A DNA stretch of 64,000 bases from Gentiana macrophylla (taxonomy: Eukaryota > Streptophyta > Magnoliopsida > Gentianales > Gentianaceae). The notes below the pieces were generated by a model. That model worked only from the letters and a program-made list of their open reading frames with translations. It made no database searches and had not been told where the DNA came from. This document shows positions 36,129-47,872 of this stretch, piece after piece. Location of the stretch: the NCBI GenBank assembly GCA_026214975.1, contig JAOBSW010000887.1:21073-85072 (forward strand), written 5' to 3'. The stretch's first letter is position 1, and every line of letters starts with the position of its first letter. Position numbers and translations under genes: made by a program.

Positions 36129-36916
36129 AATAATATTTCCATTGTTTATAATAGCTCTTTTTTGTTACTCATTTTTCGGTGGACAATTTTTTGTACTTAC
36201 GTAAATAAACCAAAACCCTAATGTCCATAAACAAATTACCCTAATGTCCATAAACAAATTACACATCAGAAAAACAAAATATCGAGTAGGAGAAAGGCAT
36301 ATTGTTGCGAATTAAAACTAAATCGAATTGATACAAAATTGGAATTGAACAAGAGATAAACTGGAAAACTAGTTCATCAATAACATGATGAACATATTCA
36401 TATTTTGAATAGGCGGGAAAAACTATTTTGCTTGATTACATCAATTGGAACTAAAATTCAACAGGAAAACCAGAAAGCTTAACTTATTACTAATGCTAAT
36501 GGACCTTTATATAAAGTGGAAACAATATAATTTATGTTCAACCGACTTCTAATCAATTAACCAACTTTCTGCACGAGTGTTCGACGAAATGCCTTCTAGG
36601 CAGTGCTAGGCATTGCTAGGCACTGCACAAGCAATGCTCAGGCATTTCTAGGCAGGCCTTTGCCGAGCAACACGCAGCATTGATTGATAAGTAGTATGAG
36701 CAAAGCTCATGCATTGCCACAGGCATTGCTTGAATAAAGCTGCCCATACTTGAGATCAATGTTGAGCAACAAAACTTTTTTCATGACTTCAATACTCAAT
36801 AGCATTACATTTCTAATCTTATCCAAAGTAAAAAGTGGAACCTGTACATTTGTTGAATATGTAGTAGTAGTAGTATCAACATTTGTTACATTTCAATACT
36901 CAATAGCATTACATTT
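36129..36916. other. MULE spacer with GGCATTGC cluster
   Basis: No gene. At 36590-36740 short motifs GGCATTGC, GCAGTGCTAGGC and GGCACTGC recur in both orientations, giving several possible local hairpins. The rest is AT-rich. Confidence 0.5.
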
Positions 36917-37147
36917 CTAATCATTTTCTCCTATTCTAATACTTGAAATATTCTTGATATCATCAGTGAGAATCTTTTGAAAATCTTCATGTTCTTGATC
37001 ATCATCATCATCCTTCTTACAAAATTGGTTTTGATTAATATTATAGTCCATTCTTGGTGGTGGACATAGATGGTTATGGTCAGAAAATTAAGCAAGCACA
37101 AGCATATTTGCAGGACATTTTTTTGAGCTGCTGCATTTATAGCACCC
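36917..37147 (-). pseudogene. WRKY transcription factor C-terminal fragment
   Basis: Minus-strand frame reads GCYKCSSSKKCPAN, then MLVLA, a stop, then FSDHNHLCPPP, followed by an acidic tail (KKDDDDDQEHEDF) and TAG at 36917-36919. This matches the second half of a WRKY domain: C-X5-C, then HNH, with proline after it. About ten residues between the cysteines and MLV (the KQVERSR block) are deleted, one Tyr-like position is TAA, and no WRKYGQK half is visible upstream. It is most simply a host gene fragment captured by the MULE (Pack-MULE behaviour). The resemblance is short, hence moderate confidence. Confidence 0.4.
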
Positions 37148-37879
37148 AATGTAACATTCTTTCATAAAGACAAACAAAAAAAAGTGTAACATTTTTCCTC
37201 TCTTCACATAATCCATAACTAATTCTATTGTAATCACCATTGTAGTTGTAATACAAAATCCAAACCTACTTCATTCAGACATCCCCTTTTGAAATAGTGA
37301 AACTAAATTTTTTCTTCTTCTACGACAAATCATTTAACACAAAAAATCAACAAATCTAGAAATGAAGGGTAAAAAACAAAATCATTTAAAATTATCAGCC
37401 AACCAAATATTTGCAATTAGCAGCAATGACTGTAATTATCGAAAAACACAGAATTTACTGTCAACAATTTCCAAAGAGATAGTTAATGGCTGAGAAGATG
37501 CCATTTCTTCAATGGATTTCTACGTTTTTAATGGGGAAATGTTCAATGATTTGCTACGTTTACATGGTAGATATTGGAGTCACTTTGGTTTCGCAAAAAA
37601 AGGGGAGAAGAGTTCTTCATTTCGTGAATTTGGAGGAAAAAGAGGAGAAATATAAGGGAATGATTTTCCCTTTTCAATTTGGCGAAAAAGATGAGAAAAA
37701 TATAAGCTAACGGCAGTGTGAAAGAGTCCGTTTGTTGATGGGGTCATTTTAGTCTTTTCATCCGTTTTTAATATTTCCCCTCCTTTTCATTTATTTTTTA
37801 TTTCGGTGTTTTGGTCAAAGCCCTTTTACGCAAACCCCTCCCCTCGGGGACCCTTTTAAACTAATCTCCCAATAAAATA

Positions 37880-38567
37880 AATAAACATAATAATTAACTT
37901 TAAATAAGAAGGATCTTCGCTTAATGACAATGTTACTGTCCAATCAGGATAGATCAACTAAACCTGTGTGTCCTTTCTGCGGAATACTCAAAGACAACAA
38001 CCACAGTTTCTCCTTTCACCGTGTTCTATATAGTATGGGATGAATAGTGGGAGACCGAAGACATCAACATGCGTGCTGACCTGTCAATGGCTGTGTGTTT
38101 TGAAATGCGTCTTTCTTTTTCTGGATGGGTGTTTTTACGGATATAAGGCTACATGATTCCAAGAAATACCTCTTTGAACAAAGCCGATTGGAAGCACAAG
38201 TTTTTGGAAAGCGGAAAGAAGTAAGCTCAAAGGAAGCCGGGCTTTATGGAAACCGTTGGAAAGGCAATCAGAGAGAAAGAAGAAGCATGGCACACGGATT
38301 TGGGACACAAACCGAATCCGTTGAAGACGGAATGGACCAGAGATGGCCAAGAACCTGCGAAATAGGGAAACAAACCAAAGCGGTTATGCGGTGTTCGAAA
38401 ATCATGAAGCGACCATGATAGTAAAAGATTGCCAAAGTGCAGGGTTGTCATGAAAAAAAGCGTGCAAGCTGATAAAACTAGCAGAAATGGGAGCTGAAGG
38501 CATCAGACAAGCAAAAAAAATTCAGCCTGGGGAATGCTTGCAGAGTACTCGAGGGTCGAGCTAGCGC
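37880..38567. other. Spacer between MULE and Athila element
   Basis: No recognised gene. 38150-38420 is purine-rich, with open frames on both strands and codon-like texture, but I cannot match it to any family. It may be a piece of unrecognised coding or retroelement DNA. Confidence 0.4.
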
Positions 38568-39068
38568 AGAGCTGATGACGGTCAAATTATACCCGTAAAA
38601 GTCATCAACTTTGTCCTTAAATCGGGATTAATAATATATATTTTATGATAAATCACATGTTTATATTTATTATTTAATGTTATGTGATTTATATTATATA
38701 ATTTGGTATTTATCCATTTATAAGATATAATTTGGTATTTATCCATTTTTTATATAAATTGGTATTTATCCGTTTTTATTTAAATATGATTTATTTTGGG
38801 ATAAATATATATTTTATAGATTGGGATAATTTTTGGAGGATAAATATAAGTGGAAGAATTAAATTACAAGATAAATCCAAGAAAATCCGGGTGCATTGAA
38901 GATAAAGATCGGATAAGCATGACAAAAGCCGGCAAACCAATCCAAGATGGCGCCGAATTTGTGGAGGACGCATTTAGGGAGGGCGCATGTCACTTTTGAG
39001 ATCGACCGGGAGTTATCTCTTATTTGTTTTGACATTTTGAAGTATATCTCTTAAATAGCTTGAACCCC

Positions 39069-39076
39069 TATAAATA
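39069..39076 (+). promoter_or_regulatory. LTR TATA box
   Basis: TATAAATA in CCCCTATAAATAGAGGCATG, conserved in the 3' LTR at 48338-48345. The likely start of the element transcript lies about 30 bp downstream. Confidence 0.65.
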
Positions 39077-39503
39077 GAGGCATGTAGTACACGCCATATA
39101 CACACCTTAGAAGAATACAATTCACAACATTTGTTTTATTTTCAATATATGTTTTCTTTATTTTATGTTCTTTCATTACGGAGTCGTTAGAATCTCCGGT
39201 TAGAGATCGTATCGAGGAGTGGGAATCACGCTCGTCTTCGAGGGTAATGTCTACTCAATTATGCAATTTTTGTTCGTAGATCTAATTTATTTCGTTATGG
39301 AGTAGTCATTTTGTGTATTGATTTCGTGATGTAGTTAATTTACGAACCCATGTTTATGTAGATCTGAGACGTAAAAGACGTTTCACGAGCAAATCTGGTT
39401 CAGATCTGAGCTTGTTGGCTGCGAGCCTATGTCTCGTTGGTAGCAAGATCTGTGATGTTCTTGATTTGTCTGTGCACGGCTTTGACTACGTCAGGTTCTC
39501 TGC

Positions 39504-39949
39504 TAGGCCTGTAAACGAGCCGAACCCTACCGAACCCTGGCAGGGTTCGGCTCGGCTCGGTGTGTTCGAACCTTAGGCTCGGCTCGGCTCGAAATGGCCG
39601 AGCCTTATATTTTCATTATTCGGCTCGGGTTTGGTTTGGTATTTGGGGAAAAAGCTCGGCTCGGTTCGCTCGAACATGTTGAAGCTGTTCGAACATGTTC
39701 GGCTCGGCGGGTTTTAAAAAAAAATCGAGAACATGCTCGGCTCGGTTTTAAAAAACATGTTTGGCTCGAATCGTATATGAATTTATGATATCCGAGCCGA
39801 ACATGTTCGAACATGTTCGGCTTGAACACCGAATATCTAATTTGTAAGGTTCCGCTCGAAGTTCGAACCCACGAAACGAGCCTGAATCGAGCTTTTTCGA
39901 GCCGAATACTCCGGATCGAATCGAATACTTAGGTTCATTTACAGCCCTA
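39504..39949. mobile_element. hAT-type MITE rich in palindromes
   Basis: Ends TAGGCCTGTAAACGAGCC and (read inward from the right) TAGGGCTGTAAATGAACC. The 8-bp duplication TTCTCTGC is at 39496-39503 and 39950-39957; the 3' LTR has one uninterrupted copy of this target. Inside, CGGCTCGG and GAACATGTTCGGCTCGG motifs repeat many times in both orientations, so the whole can fold strongly. Non-coding. Confidence 0.92.
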
Positions 39950-40632
39950 TTCTCTGCTTTGTAATTCAAACGAGTAATTAAACTTGATTAACTTAATTAT
40001 TTGTCATCGTAATTTAACATGAGACTAAAAAGTGATTGTTATTTAGGATGAGATTGAATCGGTGTCTAAGAAATCACGCCTAACCATAGGAATGTTGCTT
40101 AGATGAGATTTACGGTTTATACCGGCATCCCTAGTTTTCGTAATTGTGTCGGAAGTTATATGAGATGGAGACTAAAAATGTGAAGTCACGTAATGGAGAC
40201 ACGATGATTTAGATGGCCTACCCGGAGCTAGATCTATTTTGGGGATGACTCCGTAGTCGAGAATAATTAATCTTAAATGTCTTGTTTTGTCTCGTCGTCA
40301 ATCTACATAGCATGGGGGAGTAATTACTACCAGCGTTATCAATACCGTTTGTTAATTATTTATAAAACCTATAAAAATAAGTGTCTTAGTGTCGTTGTGT
40401 CTTTTGTTGGTTTTGTGTTTCTATTGTGTCAATTTTATTTCTATGTTATTTGTTGGTCGTAGACCGCCTTTAATTTTCTTTTTAGTTTAATAATTCATAT
40501 TTCGTTTAAGCCGAGTCTCTGTGGGATCGACCTCGACTCTATCTGACTATACTACGATTGAACCTAGTTCTCTTGCTAGTGTGTTATTTAGGTATCGAGT
40601 ATTTTTATTACTTGGACCGTGCATCAAGTTTT

Positions 40633-40650
40633 TGGCGCCGTTGCCGGGGA
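40633..40650 (+). other. Primer binding site (tRNA-Asp type)
   Basis: TGGCGCCGTTGCCGGGGA lies six bases after the LTR end. This is the characteristic Athila/Tat primer site. Confidence 0.9.
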
Positions 40651-40899
40651 CTCGCGTCATTAAATTAAGTATAGCTTATTTTATTAAAAGTAAATTCGTA
40701 AATATTGTGAATAGAGTCTGTTTTAGTTTCGTTTTTATTATTTAGTCTAGTTAAAGGCCTAGCCTTTTAAGCTTTTCATTGTTTTATTGTTTTTGTTATT
40801 TTATAGTCGCAACTTTCGAGAAATCGAAGGAACCGCTTGAGCCATATAATCCGAAATAGAAATTTGCAAGGCGAAATAGGAAGTTAGCTAGAGGCGGCT

Positions 40900-42290
40900 A
40901 AACAAGGAGAAGAGGATCAATTCTTGAGGAAGCGAGCACGCAATTGGAAGAAGGACATACAACCGATCATTACGAGCATTACGAATCACGAAGCAGAAAT
41001 GGAAGGCATTCGGTCAATCCAAACCGGTACTTAATCACGAAGTTATTAATAATGCCAATAATGTTAATAATGCGAATAATCTTAATGTTAATAATGGAAA
41101 CCAAGCTACGAGGTGCACTTTACAAAGTTATGCAACACCTACTATTGAGCAATTCATTCCCGCTATCGTAGCACCATAAAATGCTGCTGAAGTCTATCAC
41201 CCTAGGCCTAATGTAATTCAAATGGTGACAAACTATTCCACTTTTCATGGAGTCCAGAACGAGGATCCTAGTGTTCATGTGACAAATTTCTTGGAAATCG
41301 TTAGCACTGTGAAGCCAGAATTAATCCCGGAGGGTAACATTCGTCTTAAGCTTTTCCCTTTCACTTTGAAAGATAAAGCTAAGCAATGGCTTCTCTCTCT
41401 ATAGGCTGGATCTATCACTACTTGGGAACAATTGTTGCAAAAATTCATGAATAAGTATTTTCCTTTAGGAAAAACCTTTAAGTTACGCCAAGACATCTTA
41501 GGATTTAAGCAACAACTTTGAGGAGAGTTTTGATCAAGCTTGGGGCGTTTTTTAAGGAAGCTATGAGAATGTGTCCTCATCATGATATCTCTCTTTGGCT
41601 TTTAATGCAAACATTTTACCATGGATTGAGAGGCGAGAAAATTAGAGTAGGCGCCTCACAGCAATGGGCGTTTGTTCTTTTATCTCTGAGGAGGCACAAG
41701 AAAAGATGGAACAAATAGCGATGAATAGTCAATGGGAGGCAATGACATATTCTTTGTGAAGATGGCATTGACATATTTGAGGATAGTGCATCTACCAAAA
41801 TCTTAGAACAAGCTATGCATTATCAACAATAAGGTAGATGGAATGCAAGAGAGGATGGCAAGAGTAGAGAAAGGTGGAATCGAAGTAATTCCTCAAAGTG
41901 AGAATCTTTGATCTTGAAGAAGCCAACTATATTGGGAAACAAGGAAATCAATGGGAGGATATAAGCCTAACCATAACCATCTGGATTCGATATAGTGACC
42001 CCAATCTGAGGAGAAGGGCCTAAACCGCCTACTACTTATGTGTACCAAACAAACTAAAACTTTTGGTTGGGAAATTTGCAATAGAAATCTTGAGTAATGT
42101 AATTCATGACAATATGGGACAACTTTCAAAATCGATGGTGATTTAGCCACTAACTTTGCCAATATTGTCAAAAGACCGATGCTAAGGTGACCAATCAAGC
42201 CATGTCCAAAATCTCACTCACCAAATAGGACAATTAGTGAGCAAGTCTCAACTAGACCTCACGGAGGATTGCCGAGCAATCTTGATAAGA
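40900..42290 (+). pseudogene. Athila gag, frameshifted
   Basis: The retrotransposon gag domain is recognisable at about 41222-41720: FHGVQNEDPSVHVTNFLEI, IRLKLFPFTLKDKAKQWLLS, then AGSITTWEQLLQKFMNKYFP in a continuing frame after a stop at 41402-41404. RMCPHHDISLWLLMQTFYHG follows near 41566. At least three frame breaks occur up to 42290, and the 5' part is poorly preserved. It would form the capsid-like particle if intact. As read it cannot. Confidence 0.8.
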
Positions 42291-42300
42291 ATCTAAGGAT

Positions 42301-45300
42301 TTGAATGCGATCATGACTAGAAGTGGAAAAGAAGTAACTCCACCATCTTTAAAAGAGAAAGAGAAATCCGTAGAGAGTAAGGATGGTGAGCCAAGGAAGG
42401 AAGCAAATACCTCTGGAACCTTGCCGGAGCAAGAAGCCTATAAGGAACCTGCTGGCCCTAAAGTTGAGCTTTACAATAACAAGTATCCTATTTTCATTGA
42501 TGTCAATCCTTCAACCTTACCTTATCCTCCATGCAAACCTAAGCCTAAGGTTGATGACAAGAGGTATAAGAAGTTCATTGATATCTTTAGAAAGCTACAC
42601 ATCAATATACCTTTAGTTGAAGCACTTGCTGAGATGCCTGAGTACACAAAGTTCTTAAAAGAAGTTGTCTCTACTAAGAGGAAACTCCTAGATTTAGAGA
42701 CCATCTGTCTAAATAAGGAGTGCTCGGCCATTCTTCAACATAAGTTACCCGCTAAATGCAAGGATCCGGGAAGTTTTCTCACTCCCTGCACCATAGGTAA
42801 CATATGTTTGAACAAGGCTTTGTGTGATCTAAGAGCGAGCGTAAATCTGATGCCTCTATCCATTTTTCAAAAGCTAGGTATGAAAGACCTTAAGAAGACT
42901 TCAATTACTCTGCAATTAGCTGATCGTTCGGTTAAGGAGCCTTGTGGAGTGGTTGAGGATGTGCTAGTAAGAGTTGAGAAATTTGTGTTTCTTGTCGACT
43001 TTGTGGTGCTAGATATGGAAGCTAACTACGAAGTGCCCCTAATCTTAGGAAGACCTTTTATGGCCACTAGTAGGACGCTTATCGATGTTTACAAAGGAGA
43101 GTTAGTGTTAAGAGTTAATGGGGATGAAATAGCATTCAACGTGCTTGACACTATGAAAACACCTGATGATGAAGAGGATGCATGTTTCATGTTGGATTAT
43201 ATCGACAAGCTTGTCAATGATTTCCAACAATATGAGGATATTAAGGATTTCCTCGAGGCTACCCTAGAGTTAGAGGATGAAGTGCCATATGAGAAGAGCG
43301 AAGAAGAGAAAGTGATATGGCCTGGATGTAGTAGAGGAACACCTGGACATGTTGAGGAGATGAAATCTACCGAGGTTGAGAAATTCTACCATAGACCGAC
43401 ATGGCATAAGTTCTTTGAACTTAAGCTAACTGGACAAAAGTTAAAGACCTCGCTAGAAGAACCTCCTACCAATCTGACATTGAAGCCTCTGCCTGCACAT
43501 TTGAAGTATGTATTTCTTCAAGATGAGACCTTGCCGCTTATTATTTCTTCTGCCTTGAGTGAAATACAAGAAGAAAAGCTGATGAGAGTGTTGAGAGAGT
43601 ATCGCGGAGCTTTTGGATGGACAATAGCCGACATTAAAGGCATTAGCCCTAGTGTTTGCATGCATAAAATCTCCGTCGATCCTGCGAAGAAAACGGTTGC
43701 ACAACCCCAAAGAAGGTTAACTCCACAATTGAAGGACGTGGTTAGGGATGAAGTTATTAAGATGTTAGAGATGGGAATCATCTTCCCTATTTCTGATAGT
43801 GAATGGGTTAGCCCGATCCACGTAGTTCCGAAGAAGGGGGGTTTTACGGTGCAAGCTAATGAGTTAAATGAGTTGATTCCTGTTAGACTCATTACTGGTC
43901 ATAGAGTGTGCATTGACTTTAGGAGGCTAAATGATGTTACTCGTAAAGATCACTTCCCTCTTCCCTTCATTGACCAAATGCTCGAGAGACTGAGCGGACA
44001 TGCGTTTTATTGCTTTCTTGATGGTTACTCGGGATACTATCAAATTCATATCTCACCCGAGGATCGTGAGAAGACCACTTTTACATGTCCATATGGAACC
44101 TTTGCTTATAATAGAATGCCCTTTGGTTTGTGCAACGCACGATAGCGTTCAAAGATGCATGATTTCTCTGTTTCTTTGATATGGTTGAAGATTTCTAGAG
44201 ATCTTTATGGATGATTTCTCCGTATTTGGAGATGATTTCGATTCATGTCTCAGGCATCTAGCAAGAGTGTTGAAGAGATGAGGAGACGAATCTGGTGCTT
44301 AACTTGGAGAAATGTCATCTTATGGTTACGGAAGGTATAGTACTTGGCCACCGAATTTCAAAGAACGGTATAGAGGTGGATAGAGCAAAAGTAAAGGTGA
44401 TTGAAAAACTGCCTCCACCAACCAATCTTAAGACATTGCGAGGTTTTCTTGGCCACGTAGGATTCTATCATCGGTTTGTGAAGGACGTTTCCTTAATCTC
44501 TCGACCTCTTACTGAATTATTGGCCAAGGATGTGCCATTTGTGTTTACTAATGAGTGCATGAAAGCTTTCAATAAGTTAAAGAACATGCTTATTACTGCA
44601 CCCGTTCTGATTGCACCTGATTGGAATCTACCTTTTGAGTTGATGTGCGATGCAAGCGATATTGCTGTAGGTGCTGCCTTAGGACAAAGAAAAGACAAGA
44701 TCTTTAGGCCCATCTACTATGCTAGTCGAACTTTAAATGCTGCTCAAAGGAATTATGCAACTACTGAGAAAGAACTTCTAGCTGTCATCTTTACGTTTGA
44801 CAAGTTTAGATATTATCTAGTAGGATCTAAAGTCACGGTTTGGACTGACCATGCAGCTTTGAAGTATCTTTTAGCCAAACAAGATTCCAAACCAAGGTTG
44901 TTGAGATGGAATCTACTATTGCAAGAGTTTGATGTAGAAATCCGTGACAAGAAAGGATCTGAGAATCTGGTTGCGGATCATCTTTCCTATTTACAAATAG
45001 AGGAAAATGAGCCAATGACCGAGATTGGAGAAACATTTCCTGATGAACAATTATTCTCCATCACGGCCATACATGGAAACGATGATTGCGCTGCTGTATC
45101 TTCGCGTATTGAGGTTGTTAAGGAAATGAGACAACCATGGTTTAAAGACTTTGTGAATTATTTATCCGCGAAATACTTGCCACCAAATCTCAACCCCCAA
45201 GAAAGAAAGAAATTCTTTAAGGATCTTAGGCACTATTATTGGGAAGACCCCTATCTTTTTAAGCTAGGATCCGACAATGTCTTTAGGAGATGTGTGCCGG

Positions 45301-46430
45301 AAGAGGAGATGTATGATATCCTTAGACATTGCCATGCTTATGAGGTCGAGAGGACATTATGGAGAGACACAAGGCTGCTGAAAGTTCTCAATGTGGTTTT
45401 TCTTGTGCCGACCTTGTTCAAAGATGCGCATCAATATGCTAGATCTTGTCATTCATGCCAAATGACGGGAAATATCTCGAGAAGGAATGAAATGCCCTTT
45501 GAAGAATATCTAGAGGTGGAACTCTTTGATGTTTGGGGTATTGATTTTGTGGGACCCTTTACTTCGTCTTTGTCCAACCGCTATATCTTAGTGGCAGTCG
45601 ACTACGTGTCCAAATGGGTTGAGGACATTGCTTCGCCTACTAACGATGCAAAAGTTGTACTGAAGTTCTTGAAGAAGAATATTTTTACACGATTTGGAAC
45701 ACCTCATGCCATTATTAGTGATAATGGAAGCCATTTCTGTAATAGGCCGTTTGAAAAGTTGATGATTAAGTACGGGGTTAGACACAAGTTAGCTACTGCT
45801 TATCACCCTCAAACAAGTGGACAAGTTGAGGTTACAAATCGAGAAATAAAGCGCATTTTGGAGAAAACTGTGAATACGACTAGGAAGGATTGGTCGTTGC
45901 GATTAGATGATGCTTTATGGGCTTATAGAACTGCTTATAAGATGACTATTGGTATGTCTCCTTATAAGATTGTTTTTGGAAAAGCATGTCATCTACCAGT
46001 TGAACTTGAACACCGTGCCATGTGGGCTACGCGTATGTTGAATTTTGATGAGAGTTTAGCTGGAGAAAAAAGGTTGTTAGAGTTGACTCGCCTAGAGGAG
46101 TTTCGTCTGGAAGCTTATGAGAATGCAAAAATATTTACGGAGCACACAAAGAACTTTCATGATAAGAAGATATTGGACCGCACTTTTAAGGAAGGCGATC
46201 TGGTTCTTCTTTACAATTCGCGCTTGAGACTCTTTCCTGGCAACTTAAAATCACGATGGTATGGCCCTTATAGAGTGAGTAAGGTTTTCCCTTCCGGAGC
46301 TGTTGAATTATTGAACCTTAAAGACCAATCCACTTTTGTGGTTAATGGACACCGTGTGAAACATTATGTTTGTCTTGGTCAAGGTATAGAGGAGGAAGTC
46401 TTCACTCTTGAAGATCCCACCTATACTTAA
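42301..46430 (+). pseudogene. Athila pol (PR-RT-RNaseH-INT), three frame breaks
   Basis: First frame 42301-44145 (614 codons): aspartic protease at residues 176-180 (DLRAS where the family has DLGAS) with ILGRPF at 248-253, then RT from about 480 (VCIDFRRLND, FLDGYSGYYQ, MPFGLCNA). Frame is lost at about 44136-44300: an indel after FGLCNA, one before the FMDD catalytic box (44204-44215, intact) and one before LNLEKCH. Second frame 44295-46430 (711 codons): RT thumb, RNase H with D119, E158/E160 and D185, and integrase zinc finger with CHSCQ (C385, C388). Integrase core residues D417, D476 and E512 follow. The zinc-finger histidine part (residues 349-369) is scrambled by two compensating indels. 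Otherwise the sequence is very well preserved, suggesting either a young element or read errors. Confidence 0.9.
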
Positions 46431-47872
46431 ACCATCGTTGGTGAGTCGGTGCGACTATAAACACAGAACTATTTCTTAAAAACTATCTTTTGTTTTTGTT
46501 TTGTTTGAATAAAGTAGCATGAGGCTATTAAGGTTTTTCATCTCGCCATGTTCCGATTCTAAGTTCGGAATAAACGAGGTTTTTTCCTTGATAGCGACAT
46601 GTGAGTTTTGTAGTTTTAACTCTTTGGTTTTCCGTGTCATTGGTTGTATGAAATAAAGTGGCTTAAATTGTTTTTGGATATTCTATATTTAATTACTGCC
46701 ACATTATTTTATAACTTCCATTGACATGTCATTAACGGTTTCGTGGAGTTTCTGTTTGGTTTGCTTAAACAGGTTTTCGATTGCTTCACCACGACGTGCT
46801 TGGTCTATAACTACATTCTGCATCTACTTGAGAGCCGTTTCCAGAGCTAAGTCTTTTTCTTAAAATCTCATTTTTCTTTGTCATTGGGGACAATGCCAAG
46901 TTTAAGTGGGGGGTAGGAGACTTAGCTATGCCATGATGTGTTATAATTGAACAATTGAATGAAACGGTGAAAATGAAAAATTTTGAACAAATGCCAAATT
47001 AATTATCTCGTAACCTTTGAGTTATGAGTTCTTATACATAGAATTGATAGGGAAGGAACCAAGTTGCATGATTACGTGATCATTTTATACTTATGTGAAT
47101 GTAAATTTAAAGATATTCATGCCAACTAGTGCAAGTAGTTATTTATTATTTGCTTACTCAATTTGAATCGACGAATTCCGCACAAATCATAATAACTGAG
47201 AAGAATTATGTGTACATTGCGTAGATGATTGGTTATGCAGACCTAGAGTCGATATTTATCTGTTGATGTATTCTTATCTTCTAGCCATCAAAGCGGAGTA
47301 ATAAGCTTGAGATTTATCTGTGTTTTGACAATGCGTTAAACATTTGGGCTTGTAGTAACATTACCAAAGTAGCCCCGCTTGTGGTAATATTCAATGCTTC
47401 CACTAATCCGTGAGAGAGGATTCTTGCAATGCATACTTTACTTTTAAAGCAAGTTTCTTTCTTGAGAGGTGTTAAAGCTTGAAACTACGGAAATCTGAAA
47501 AATTCAAATTTTAAGAGGCTTGAGTATTTTTCTCGGTCTCCAAGTCCAAAAACCTTATGGATAACGCTCTTGCTTATTGCACCATGTCTTTACCCATTGC
47601 GAGGCTTAAGAAGTGGGAATGCTAATGTTGGTAGGTTGAGACTACGAAGTTAGCATAAACTTTAATCTTGCCACGAATATATAAAACCAAATGCACATGC
47701 ACACATCATTTCGATTCATAACGAGTAGTGAATAATGGGTACCTTATGAGCATAAGTGGTATGAGTTGACTCGAGTTTCTTGTATAAGTATGATTTGACC
47801 ATGGAAAATGTGTCTTGGGAATGACTTATTGATGCTTTGTTGGGACGATCAAAGTCTAAGTGGGGAAGTAGT
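46431..47872 (+). other. Athila 3' internal region and polypurine tract
   Basis: No envelope-like frame. Around 46877-46921 lies TCATTGGGGACAATGCCAAG followed by TTTAAGTGGGGGGTAGGAG, a conserved feature of many plant gypsy 3' regions. It may act as an internal purine tract. The terminal tract TAAGTGGGGAAGTAGT (47857-47872) abuts the 3' LTR. Confidence 0.7.

Larger units (their letters stand above)
27297..37870 (+). mobile_element. Large Mutator-like element (MULE), 10.6 kb
   Basis: Bounded by an exact 9-bp duplication AATAAAATA (27288-27296 and 37871-37879), the size typical of Mutator. Ends are GGGGCGTTCATTTATTAAGG on the left and GGGAGATTAGTTTAAAAGGG on the right read inward, so the terminal inverted repeats are weak. 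Both ends also share TTTAAAAGGGTC. Inside are a decayed transposase (28180-30744), a 47-bp minisatellite (31238-33347), a small spliced acidic gene (33639-34315), a triplicated segment with two MITEs (34988-36128) and a WRKY-like fragment on the minus strand (36917-37147). The duplication is AT-rich, so a chance match is not excluded, but it coincides with G-rich ends on both sides. Confidence 0.7.
38573..40626 (+). repeat. 5' LTR of Athila-type element
   Basis: 2054 bp including the nested hAT MITE (39504-39949) and a small duplication of the ATAATTTGGTATTTATCC block. Without these it matches the 1567-bp 3' LTR closely. Terminal TGATG/CATCA inverted repeat. Confidence 0.92.

Noticed and set aside
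37486..37710. 74-residue plus-strand open frame near the right MULE end, possibly a second MULE gene
   Set aside because: No resemblance to known accessory proteins, and the region looks like a terminal leader in the opposite orientation.
38125..38418. 97-residue open frame with purine-rich codons
   Set aside because: Overlapping frames on the other strand are equally long and no family resemblance is visible. Kept only as unrecognised spacer.
43453..43892. Minus-strand open frames inside Athila pol
   Set aside because: Antisense shadows of the RT coding region.
46431..47872. Envelope-like gene expected in some Athila elements
   Set aside because: No frame longer than a few dozen codons and no membrane segment pattern.
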